A DNA stretch of 64,000 nt from Candidatus Zixiibacteriota bacterium. GTDB taxonomy: Bacteria > Zixibacteria > MSB-5A5 > GN15 > FEB-12. The translations under genes and the position numbers were made by a program. Below, piece after piece: positions 9,138 through 15,729 of this stretch (position 1 is the stretch's first letter; every line of letters begins with the position of its first letter). A model generated the notes under the pieces. It did no database searches, was not told the DNA's origin, and saw only the letters and a program-made list of their open reading frames with translations. Location of the stretch: positions 372,001 to 436,000 of the forward strand of contig JANQPI010000026.1 in assembly GCA_028289585.1 (NCBI GenBank), given 5' to 3'.

Positions 9138-9458
9138 CTAGAACGTATCGTCTTCCCAGCTAACCTCGTTGTCGGGAATCTTGACGGTCAGGTCGGTCGT
9201 CTTGACCAACGCCTGGCAGGAGAGCCGGGAGGTTTCGGTCAGCCCTTCGGCCTCGTCGAGCATATCCTCTTCGTCCTCGGTCATGTCGTCAAGCGATTCG
9301 TACCCGGCCTCCACGATGACATGGCAGGTTGAGCAGGCGCAGTTGCCACCACAGTTGTGGTCGATCTGAATATCATTGTCGAGGGCCGCGTCGAGGATGG
9401 GAGTTCCTTCGGGAACGTCTACGGTTACGTCAATCGGCATAAAATGAATCTTGGGCAT
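9138..9458 (-). CDS. fdx: [2Fe-2S] ferredoxin (ISC/adrenodoxin type)
   Basis: A 106-aa plant/adrenodoxin-type ferredoxin. Cluster ligands follow the Fdx pattern C-x5-C-x2-C in CGGNCACSTC (about 36-45), with the fourth Cys in RLSCQA (about 82). The acidic surface (DDMTEDEEDMLDEAEG) resembles ISC ferredoxins, which supply electrons to Fe-S cluster assembly. One additional cysteine sits inside the loop (CGGNC). It is the third gene of an iscA-DUF2480-fdx run, 39 nt after DUF2480. A purine-rich AAGGAAG precedes the start on the minus strand. It is followed by a clear terminator. Confidence 0.9.
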   Translation of the reverse strand: MPKIHFMPIDVTVDVPEGTPILDAALDNDIQIDHNCGGNCACSTCHVIVEAGYESLDDMTEDEEDMLDEAEGLTETSRLSCQALVKTTDLTVKIPDNEVSWEDDTF

Positions 9459-9497
9459 TATGAGACAGGCTTCCTTAGCATGACATCGTCGTGGGCA

Positions 9498-9770
9498 CTA
9501 TTTGGAATCGCTTGATACGGTCTTTGCCCGTCGAAAAACAACGACATTATCGTGCTCGTTTCCGTACCGAACCGATTTGGCTCGACCGGTGAGTCGGGCA
9601 GTGATCAGCATATAGATCCAGGGAGGGACGATCGTGCTGCAGCCGCGAACAAGGACCTGTTGGTCGTTGTATTGTGACCAATCGAACGCGGCGGCGCGTT
9701 CGAGAAAGGCGTCTTCGCGGAACATCTCCCCCTCAATGAGATCGCTGGGGTCGAGAATGGCAAACGCCAC
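9498..9770 (-). CDS. DUF2480 family protein, short form
   Basis: A 90-aa protein matching from memory the C-terminal half of DUF2480, a family known mainly from Bacteroidetes and of unknown function: FDWSQYNDQQVLVRGCS, then VPPWIYMLITARL and a closing VVVFRR. Family members are usually about 165 aa, so some 70 N-terminal residues are absent. No in-frame remnant is visible upstream, because only 6 nt separate it from iscA. A single cysteine lies in the conserved GCS. Its position between iscA and fdx suggests a link with Fe-S metabolism; this is inference from context. Confidence 0.65.
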   Translation of the reverse strand: MAFAILDPSDLIEGEMFREDAFLERAAAFDWSQYNDQQVLVRGCSTIVPPWIYMLITARLTGRAKSVRYGNEHDNVVVFRRAKTVSSDSK

Positions 9771-9776
9771 GGTCGA

Positions 9777-10136
9777 CTAGCAGCTAAACGAGGTGCCACA
9801 GCCGCAGGACCGCCGGGCATTCGGATTGTCGAACAGGAAGCCGCCACCAACCATCGCATTCTTGTAGTCGATCGTTACGCCCTGGAGATAGACGAGTGCC
9901 TTGAGGTCAACACGGATCTGGATACCGTCGTCAAACTCAAGCACGCGATCGAAATCGGAGACTTCGGTGTCGAAGTCCATCGAATAGGACATCCCCGAGC
10001 AGCCGCCTGGTGAAACGCCCAGACGCAGAAAGACATTCGGATCATCCTCATCGGCCAAGAGCTGCTTAATCTGGTTGCGAGCGGCCTCGGTCAGGGTGAC
10101 CGGCTGAGCGGTGTTTTTCGTGTCTGCTGTCGACAT
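9777..10136 (-). CDS. iscA: A-type Fe-S carrier protein (IscA/HesB)
   Basis: A 119-aa HesB/IscA protein that holds or delivers Fe-S clusters. The three ligand cysteines are present: GGCSGM near residue 47, and CGCG near the C-terminus. The start at 10136 is set by AGGAGAG on the minus strand a few nt upstream. A longer reading frame would run through the promoter. It is the first gene of the iscA-DUF2480-fdx run, transcribed divergently from an Rrf2-type regulator. No iscS, iscU or hscAB lies in the window. The symbol refers to the family; ErpA or SufA roles are equally possible. Confidence 0.9.
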   Translation of the reverse strand: MSTADTKNTAQPVTLTEAARNQIKQLLADEDDPNVFLRLGVSPGGCSGMSYSMDFDTEVSDFDRVLEFDDGIQIRVDLKALVYLQGVTIDYKNAMVGGGFLFDNPNARRSCGCGTSFSC

Positions 10137-10191
10137 CGGTACTCTCCTGGCTGAAAATGCCAGCCTCATTCTTCCGGCTAGCTGTGTCGAG

Positions 10192-10219
10192 AATATATCG
10201 ACCTTTTTCGTTCTAACAA
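10192..10219 (-). promoter_or_regulatory. Promoter of the iscA-DUF2480-fdx operon
   Basis: On the minus strand, TTGTTA (10219-10214), a 16-nt spacer and TATATT (10197-10192). Transcription should begin about 10185, giving a ~50-nt leader with a small hairpin, CTGGC/GCCAG (10147-10163), next to the ribosome binding site. Confidence 0.5.
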
Positions 10220-10435
10220 CCAAAGTCCGGGCCGGTTCGAGGAGGCTGGTGACTCATCGTGACGATTTTTACCGATTTTTCTTTAAGGGACACAATAAAG
10301 TATGCATCGTAACGGTATCAGCGTCGAGGCTGCGCCAAGCGGATGTCGACGTTTCGACGAAACTTTATGCGTGGCAGGGGGTTAAAACGGACAAAGCGGG
10401 TCTCTGCTAACGCTAGACACAAGGGGCTTACATAT

Positions 10436-10846
10436 ATGCAGTTATCGAAGAAATCCGAATATGCACTCCTGGCAGTCCGCCATCTGGCAACCGTCCCGGA
10501 CGGAGAATTTGCCTCCATCAATGAAATCGCCAGCTCTGAGCCGGTGCCGCGGGAGTTTCTCGCGAAAATCCTCAAAGAGCTGGCGTCTCGCAAGTTACTG
10601 GTCTCTCGGCAGGGTGTCGCTGGCGGCTACCGCCTGGCGACGACGCCGAACAAGGTATCATATCTCGACGTGATCGAGGCGGTGGACGGGCCATTGTCGG
10701 TCAGCAGTCTTTCTGACGGTTCGTCCGGTTCACGTCGACACGCGAGCTACCAGGGCTTCAAATCGTTCTGGAAGGCTCAGAATGATCGGCTGCGGACCGC
10801 GCTGAAACGTCAACACTTCGGCTCTTTCAAGCGTGTGGGCAAGTAA
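10436..10846 (+). CDS. Rrf2-family transcriptional regulator lacking cysteines
   Basis: A 136-aa winged-helix Rrf2 protein, the family of IscR, NsrR and CymR. The N-terminal MQLSKKSEYALLAV, the recognition region (VPREFLAKILKELASRKLL) and the wing (SRQGVAGGYRLA) are intact. The protein contains no cysteine at all, so it cannot bind a cluster in the IscR/NsrR way and may resemble CymR-type members. ATG 10436 has AAGGGG (10421-10426) upstream. It is divergent from iscA across a 299-nt spacer and probably controls that promoter. The spacer is AT-rich around 10260-10310 and holds the GTCGACGTTTCGAC near-palindrome at about 10344, a possible operator. Confidence 0.85.
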   Translation: MQLSKKSEYALLAVRHLATVPDGEFASINEIASSEPVPREFLAKILKELASRKLLVSRQGVAGGYRLATTPNKVSYLDVIEAVDGPLSVSSLSDGSSGSRRHASYQGFKSFWKAQNDRLRTALKRQHFGSFKRVGK

Positions 10847-10911
10847 TATCTCTTTGTTCTTTAATTGGCCGAAGATTCTTCGCGGCTGAGTCAATTCATG
10901 CGAAAATTCTC

Positions 10912-10940
10912 TTGGGGGGCGTGAACACGTCCCCTATCTT
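10912..10940 (+). promoter_or_regulatory. Promoter of pdxS with near-palindrome in the spacer
   Basis: TTGGGG (10912-10917), a 17-nt spacer and TATCTT (10935-10940). An imperfect palindrome GGGGCGTG-AA-CACGTCCC (10916-10933) lies between the boxes and could be an operator. Confidence 0.45.
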
Positions 10941-11002
10941 ATTCGTTTGGGAGAGGGTAAGCTGTCACTCGCTTGAGAACCCAAGGTAAGGAGAATCGTC
11001 AC

Positions 11003-11887
11003 ATGGACCAGTTTACAGATCCGCAGCATAAGGTGAAGGTTGGCCTCGCTGAGATGCTCAAGGGGGGCGTAATTATGGATGTCGTCACCGCTGAAGAAGC
11101 GCGGATCGCCGAACAAGCTGGTGCCGCGGCGGTGATGGCTCTGGAGCGTGTCCCGGCTGACATTCGCAAAGAGGGCGGCGTCGCTCGCATGGCCGACCTC
11201 GACGTCATCGACAATATCAAACGTGCTGTGACAATTCCCGTCATGGCAAAAGCGCGCATCGGTCACATTGTTGAAGCGCGTGTCCTTGAAGCGCTCGAAG
11301 TCGATTTCATTGACGAATCCGAAGTACTGACACCTGCTGACCATGCGTATCATATCGATAAGTGGCCATTCACCGTACCGTTTGTGTGCGGTTGTCGTAA
11401 CATTGGCGAGGCCCTCCGCCGCATCTCCGAAGGGGCCGCGATGATTCGCACCAAAGGAGAAGCGGGCACGGGCGATATCTCCCAGGCGGTTCGTCACCTG
11501 CGCGACATTACGTCGCAGATGCGCGCCCTGACGGTAATGACCGAAGAGGAATTGTACGGCGCTGCCAAAGAACATCGGGTGCCGTTGTCGCTCGTTCGCG
11601 AGGTCGCCAAAACGGGCAAGCTGCCGGTTCCGAATTTTGCCGCCGGTGGAGTGGCGACGCCGGCCGATGCCGCGCTCTGTATGCATCTCGGGGCTGAGGC
11701 AGTCTTTGTTGGCTCGGGAATCTTTAAGTCGAGCGAGCCGGAGAAGCGGGCGCGCGCGATTGTCGCCGCGACCACGCATTGGACAGATTATGGCATCATC
11801 GCCGAGCATTCCCACGGCTTGGGTGAGGCGATGAAGGGGATCGATGCGATGTCGATTCCCGAAGAAGCGCAGTTACAGGTTCGCTGA
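11003..11887 (+). CDS. pdxS: Pyridoxal 5'-phosphate synthase, synthase subunit PdxS
   Basis: A 294-aa PdxS (Pdx1) enzyme. It makes pyridoxal 5'-phosphate from ribose 5-phosphate, glyceraldehyde 3-phosphate and ammonia supplied by PdxT, as a dodecameric cytoplasmic complex. The catalytic residues are in place: Asp in GGVIMDVV (~24), Lys in VMAKARIGH (~81) and Lys in [10 protein letters not shown] (~149). ATG 11003 follows AAGGTAAGGAG. The gene is followed by a terminator and then by an unrelated signalling gene before pdxT, an unusual arrangement for pdxST. Confidence 0.97.
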   Translation: MDQFTDPQHKVKVGLAEMLKGGVIMDVVTAEEARIAEQAGAAAVMALERVPADIRKEGGVARMADLDVIDNIKRAVTIPVMAKARIGHIVEARVLEALEVDFIDESEVLTPADHAYHIDKWPFTVPFVCGCRNIGEALRRISEGAAMIRTKGEAGTGDISQAVRHLRDITSQMRALTVMTEEELYGAAKEHRVPLSLVREVAKTGKLPVPNFAAGGVATPADAALCMHLGAEAVFVGSGIFKSSEPEKRARAIVAATTHWTDYGIIAEHSHGLGEAMKGIDAMSIPEEAQLQVR

Positions 11888-11916
11888 GCTAACTGCCAGA
11901 GTTGATTGATCACACG

Positions 11917-11940
11917 GCCGCCCCGATGGGGCGGCTGTTT
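11917..11940 (+). terminator. Rho-independent terminator after pdxS
   Basis: Perfect 8-bp stem GCCGCCCC (11917-11924) / GGGGCGGC (11928-11935) with loop GAT, followed by TGTTT. Confidence 0.7.
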
Positions 11941-12149
11941 GGTGTGGTGATGTCGCCTTGTCATCTGTTGACGCACAACAGGTTAGGGTGTGACTGTTCC
12001 CCCTGCGGCAGGCAGCCGCACACGTAACTCGTTACTCCCCATACCTTTTCCTGCACATTCGCTAAACTCTTCTCGCCCGCTGCCGATACTTATCAATAGC
12101 CATGAGCCAAATCCGGCGTTGGACAGCCGGTGGCAGATGGGGGCGCAGC

Positions 12150-13103
12150 ATGAAGAAGGTACTCGTCATCGACGACAATGAGGATTATTTCCACCTCATT
12201 GACGATCTCCTGAACGCATTACACGATGATGCTTATGACGTTCGCTGGGCCGGATCGTATCCGGAGGCCCGCGATGTCGTCGAGGCGAATCGTTTCGATG
12301 CTATCCTCATCGATCATTGCCTCGGCCCCGATGAGGGGGTTGGACTGCTGGAGGAATTCCAGGCGTCCGGTCAGTCGGCGCCGCTCATCGTGTGTACCGG
12401 CCAGGGAGACGAGGAACTCGCCGCTTTGGCGATCAAACGGGGCGCTCGCGATTACCTGACCAAGCGTAACCTGACCGGCGACGTGCTCCGGCGATCGATT
12501 GCCCACGCTATCGAGGCAAACGAACTGGAACGGGAGCTGCAGCAACTGCAGCAACAGTACGAGCGCGAAGCGCACGAAGATTCACTGCTGGGCATTCCGA
12601 ACCGTCGGGCATTCATGCGGCGTCTCGACGACGAGTTCGCGCGCGCCGCGCGCCATCGTCATAATCTGGCACTGCTCCTGATCGATCTTGATCACTTCAA
12701 ACATGTCAACGATCGCTTTGGGCATCCGGTTGGTGATCGGGTGCTGGTTACGACAACTCGTCAGATTGTCGACTCGGTGCGGCAGATCGATCTGGTTGGT
12801 CGCTACGGAGGGGAGGAGCTTATCGTCATGCTTCCCGAGACCGATCTTGCCGGTGCCGAGTTGCTGGCCGAGCGAATCCGCTCGGCGATTGCCGGATTCC
12901 GTCATTGGATCGCCGGCCATCGCGTCGCGATCACGGTTTCGATTGGAGTGGCCGTTCGACACCTGACCGACTTCACGTCGGAACGGACGATTCACCGCGC
13001 CGATCAAGCCTTGTATCATGCCAAGCACAGCGGCCGCAACCGGGTGGCGACAGAGGCCGCGCTGGTACCGATCGCCGACGGAATAGCGGAGCAGCCATTC
13101 TAG
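12150..13103 (+). CDS. Response regulator with diguanylate cyclase (REC-GGDEF)
   Basis: A 317-aa PleD-like protein that should make cyclic di-GMP when phosphorylated. The receiver domain (about 1-120) has the acidic pair DDNED, the phosphoacceptor Asp in LIDHCLG, Thr in VCTGQGD and Lys in YLTKRN. A coiled linker (ELQQLQQQYERE) joins it to the GGDEF domain (about 145-300). The active-site motif is GGEEL, and an inhibitory I-site RQID lies exactly five residues before it. ATG 12150 places VLVIDD at the usual position; ATG 12102 would add 16 residues. No partner histidine kinase is adjacent. It sits between pdxS and pdxT. Confidence 0.9.
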   Translation: MKKVLVIDDNEDYFHLIDDLLNALHDDAYDVRWAGSYPEARDVVEANRFDAILIDHCLGPDEGVGLLEEFQASGQSAPLIVCTGQGDEELAALAIKRGARDYLTKRNLTGDVLRRSIAHAIEANELERELQQLQQQYEREAHEDSLLGIPNRRAFMRRLDDEFARAARHRHNLALLLIDLDHFKHVNDRFGHPVGDRVLVTTTRQIVDSVRQIDLVGRYGGEELIVMLPETDLAGAELLAERIRSAIAGFRHWIAGHRVAITVSIGVAVRHLTDFTSERTIHRADQALYHAKHSGRNRVATEAALVPIADGIAEQPF

Positions 13104-13161
13104 ACGCGCGGCCACGTTTTCCGCTGGCCGAACGAATCCGAATCTCAGATGTTGAAGCGGT

Positions 13162-13764
13162 ATGATGTCAGATCGCTCGCTTCTCGGAATACTCGCCCTG
13201 CAAGGGGATTTCGCTCGTCATGCCCGTCAGGTTGAACTGGGTGGTGCTGAGGCGCGTTTGGTCCGCCTACCCGATGATCTTCATGGATTGGACGGTATCT
13301 GCCTGCCGGGTGGTGAATCGACAACGATGTCGCTGTTGCTCGATCGCTTTGCGCTGCGTGAACCGCTCGCGGAGTTTGTTGCGTCAAAACCAGTGCTGGC
13401 AACGTGCGCTGGCTTGATTTTGCTGGCGACGACGATCGACGACAACCAAGCTGGTGTCAAACCGTTCGGTGTGCTCGACGTTTCCGTGCAGCGTAATGGT
13501 TGGGGCCGACAAGTCCACTCGTTCGATACGGAGATTCACCCGCTGCATGGACAAAACGGGTTGCCGCCGGTACGCGGGTCGTTTATCCGCGCCCCTCGTA
13601 TTACCAGAGTTGGACAGCGTGTCGATGTTCTCGCCGTGTATCAAGGCGAACCGGTGCTGATTCGGCAGGGCGCTGTTCTGGCTACGACGTTTCACACTGA
13701 GTTGACCGACGATACACAGCTGATCGATTACTTTTTGCGGCATTTTCTGCCTGACAGGGAGTAA
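13162..13764 (+). CDS. pdxT: Pyridoxal 5'-phosphate synthase, glutaminase subunit PdxT
   Basis: A 200-aa class I glutamine amidotransferase that hydrolyses glutamine and channels ammonia to PdxS. Visible hallmarks are GILALQGDF at the N-terminus, LPGGEST (oxyanion region, about 49-55), the nucleophile Cys in LATCAGLILLA (about 82) and the His-x-Glu pair in TTFHTEL (about 178-180). ATG codons at 13162 and 13165 are both possible. It begins 58 nt after the diguanylate cyclase gene and is probably co-transcribed with it. Confidence 0.95.
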   Translation: MMSDRSLLGILALQGDFARHARQVELGGAEARLVRLPDDLHGLDGICLPGGESTTMSLLLDRFALREPLAEFVASKPVLATCAGLILLATTIDDNQAGVKPFGVLDVSVQRNGWGRQVHSFDTEIHPLHGQNGLPPVRGSFIRAPRITRVGQRVDVLAVYQGEPVLIRQGAVLATTFHTELTDDTQLIDYFLRHFLPDRE

Positions 13765-13778
13765 GGCTCCCCTATATT
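13751..13778 (+). promoter_or_regulatory. Promoter of lipA-ispH, predicted leaderless
   Basis: CTGACA (13751-13756), a 16-nt spacer and TATATT (13773-13778). The lipA ATG is 8 nt downstream at 13787, with no Shine-Dalgarno sequence. Confidence 0.55.
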
Positions 13779-13786
13779 CACTGCGT

Positions 13787-14755
13787 ATGAGTAAAGTTAT
13801 TGCGACAGATACAGATGCATCGTCCGCGCGCGCGGTCGATGCTCCAAAGCTGAAAGTCAAAGACCGCCTGGCGGTGCCGCATCAGCGGCTTCCCAAGTGG
13901 ATTTCTATAACCCCATCCGAAAACGCCAACTACAAGCGAGTACGTGCGCTGCTGAAAGAGCAGGGGCTGCACTCGGTCTGTCAGGAGGCGGCGTGCCCGA
14001 ATATCCGCGAGTGCTATGGCGAGGGAACAGCGACGTTCATGATCCTCGGCAAGCACTGTACTCGTGGGTGCAACTTCTGTGACGTGCTCAAGGGGAAGCC
14101 AGAGGGACTCGATACCGACGAACCACGGCGCTTGGCAACAGCGGTTGCCGAGCTTGGCCTCAAGCAGGTCGTTATAACCTGTGTCACACGCGATGACCTT
14201 CCCGATGGTGGGGCTTCGATTTTTGCCGAAACGATGCACGAACTGCGCGCCCGTGATACTGAGGTCAAGGTTGAGTTCCTGGTGTCGGATTTTGGCGGCA
14301 AGACTGAGTCGCTGAAGATCGTTCTCGACTCGGGTGTCGACGTTATCGCGCATAACGTTGAGACAGTCCAGCGACTGACCAAACGCGTCCGGGGTGCGGC
14401 CAAACTCGACCGCTCGCTCGCGATGCTTCGTTACGCCTCCGAGTACCGACCCCGGGCGGTTGTCAAGACAGGTCTTATGGTCGGCCTGGGTGAAACGTTC
14501 GGTGAGGTTGTCGAATTGCTGGAACAGTGCTACGCGAACGGTGTTGATATTGTCACGATAGGGCAGTACCTCCGTCCCTCGCTGGCACATCTTCCGGTCG
14601 AGAAGTTCTACTCACCTGATGAGTTTGACGCTTTCACCGAGATTGGTCGCGAGATCGGTCTTGAACATGTGGAGTCAGGACCGCTGGTTCGGAGTTCGTA
14701 CAAGGCGTTTAATCAGTCACGGCATCTGCTGGCGACCGACAAGGAGACGGCATGA
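13787..14755 (+). CDS. lipA: Lipoyl synthase
   Basis: A 322-aa radical-SAM enzyme that inserts two sulfurs into octanoyl groups on lipoyl domains (pyruvate and 2-oxoglutarate dehydrogenases, glycine cleavage). Both clusters are fully ligated: auxiliary cluster C-x4-C-x5-C in VCQEAACPNIREC (about 65-75) and radical-SAM C-x3-C-x2-C in CTRGCNFC (about 91-98). The C-terminal RSSYKA supplies the auxiliary-cluster serine. The auxiliary cluster is consumed in each turnover, so supply depends on Fe-S repair. The start codon lies 8 nt after a -10 box. The stop overlaps the ispH ATG (ATGA). Confidence 0.97.
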   Translation: MSKVIATDTDASSARAVDAPKLKVKDRLAVPHQRLPKWISITPSENANYKRVRALLKEQGLHSVCQEAACPNIRECYGEGTATFMILGKHCTRGCNFCDVLKGKPEGLDTDEPRRLATAVAELGLKQVVITCVTRDDLPDGGASIFAETMHELRARDTEVKVEFLVSDFGGKTESLKIVLDSGVDVIAHNVETVQRLTKRVRGAAKLDRSLAMLRYASEYRPRAVVKTGLMVGLGETFGEVVELLEQCYANGVDIVTIGQYLRPSLAHLPVEKFYSPDEFDAFTEIGREIGLEHVESGPLVRSSYKAFNQSRHLLATDKETA

Positions 14756-15669
14756 TCAAGGAGATTCGGCTCGCTCGTCACTACGGCTTCTGCATGGGTG
14801 TTAAGCGAGCGATCAAGATCGCGGAGGAGACCGCGCAGTCCTCGGATGGCGACGTCACCATTCTCAACGAAATCGTCCACAACGAGCATGTCGTCGAACG
14901 TTTTCGCAACGACGGCGTTGGCCAGGAGTTTGCGGTCAACGACGTATCGAAAGGGACGCTCATTATCTCCGCCCACGGCGTGGCGCCGGATGTCATCGAA
15001 GATGCTGAGTCGAAGGGCTTGACAGTCGTCGATGCGACATGTCCGCTTGTCGAGGTCATCTACGATGTTATCAAAGAGAAAGTCGCCCAGGATTTCTACG
15101 TCATTCACTTCGGTGATATGAATCACGACGAGACCCAGGGTGTTGTCGGGCACGCTCCCGAACGCATCACGGTTGTCAGTACGCCGGAAGAGTTACAGGC
15201 GTTGCCGGCCTGGACCGAACGCAAGCTCGTCCTCACCGTACAGACAACGTCGTCAATGGACGAGTTTGCCGACATGACCGAGATGGCGAAAGCGAAATGG
15301 CCGCATCTTGAGGTCTCGGATACGATTTGCAATGCAACGACAAAGCGTCAGACGGCAATCAAGGAACTGGCGCCCGACGTTGATATGATTCTGGTTGTTG
15401 GTTCGACAACGTCGGCCAACTCTAAGCGATTGGCTCAGCTTGGTCAGGAACTGTGCGGAAAAGCAGCCCTGATTGGCTCGAGTCTTGATATCCGTAAGGA
15501 TTGGTTCACCGAAGACGTCGAGCGGATTGGGATCTCCGCGGGAGCGTCAACGCCTGACGAGCTTGTCGAGCAGGTGGTGAAAAAGTTGATTCGGATATCG
15601 AAGGATGGAGCGGTTGTGATCTATCCGGAGAAGAAAAAACGGAAACGAGCCGCCGCACCAGCTTCGTAA
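14752..15669 (+). CDS. ispH: 4-hydroxy-3-methylbut-2-enyl diphosphate reductase
   Basis: A 305-aa LytB/IspH protein catalysing the last step of the MEP pathway, reducing HMBPP to IPP and DMAPP with a [4Fe-4S] cluster. The three ligand cysteines are in GFCMGV (~14), DATCPLV (~99) and TICNAT (~196). The active-site His residues are in IVHNE, SAHGVAP and VVGHAP, and the Glu/Thr in DETQG. It is translationally coupled to lipA, another Fe-S enzyme. The basic C-terminal tail (EKKKRKRAAAPAS) is additional to the usual fold. Its product feeds the polyprenyl synthase at the start of the window. Confidence 0.97.
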   Translation: MIKEIRLARHYGFCMGVKRAIKIAEETAQSSDGDVTILNEIVHNEHVVERFRNDGVGQEFAVNDVSKGTLIISAHGVAPDVIEDAESKGLTVVDATCPLVEVIYDVIKEKVAQDFYVIHFGDMNHDETQGVVGHAPERITVVSTPEELQALPAWTERKLVLTVQTTSSMDEFADMTEMAKAKWPHLEVSDTICNATTKRQTAIKELAPDVDMILVVGSTTSANSKRLAQLGQELCGKAALIGSSLDIRKDWFTEDVERIGISAGASTPDELVEQVVKKLIRISKDGAVVIYPEKKKRKRAAAPAS

Positions 15670-15729
15670 GTACGCTGTGCTTTGCACGCCTGGGGGGTGT
15701 GACAACATTATCTTGGGAGGCGGCCTGTT

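Noticed and set aside
9498-9770. DUF2480 gene as a pseudogene
   Set aside because: It is shorter than the family norm, but the frame is open, tightly spaced in an operon and keeps the conserved C-terminal block, so it is kept as a real short gene.
10934-11815. 293-aa antisense frame over pdxS
   Set aside because: pdxS is unambiguous on the other strand; the antisense product has the Arg/His-rich composition of a shadow frame.
13778-14590. 270-aa antisense frame over lipA
   Set aside because: Shadow of lipA, with no motif or start signal.
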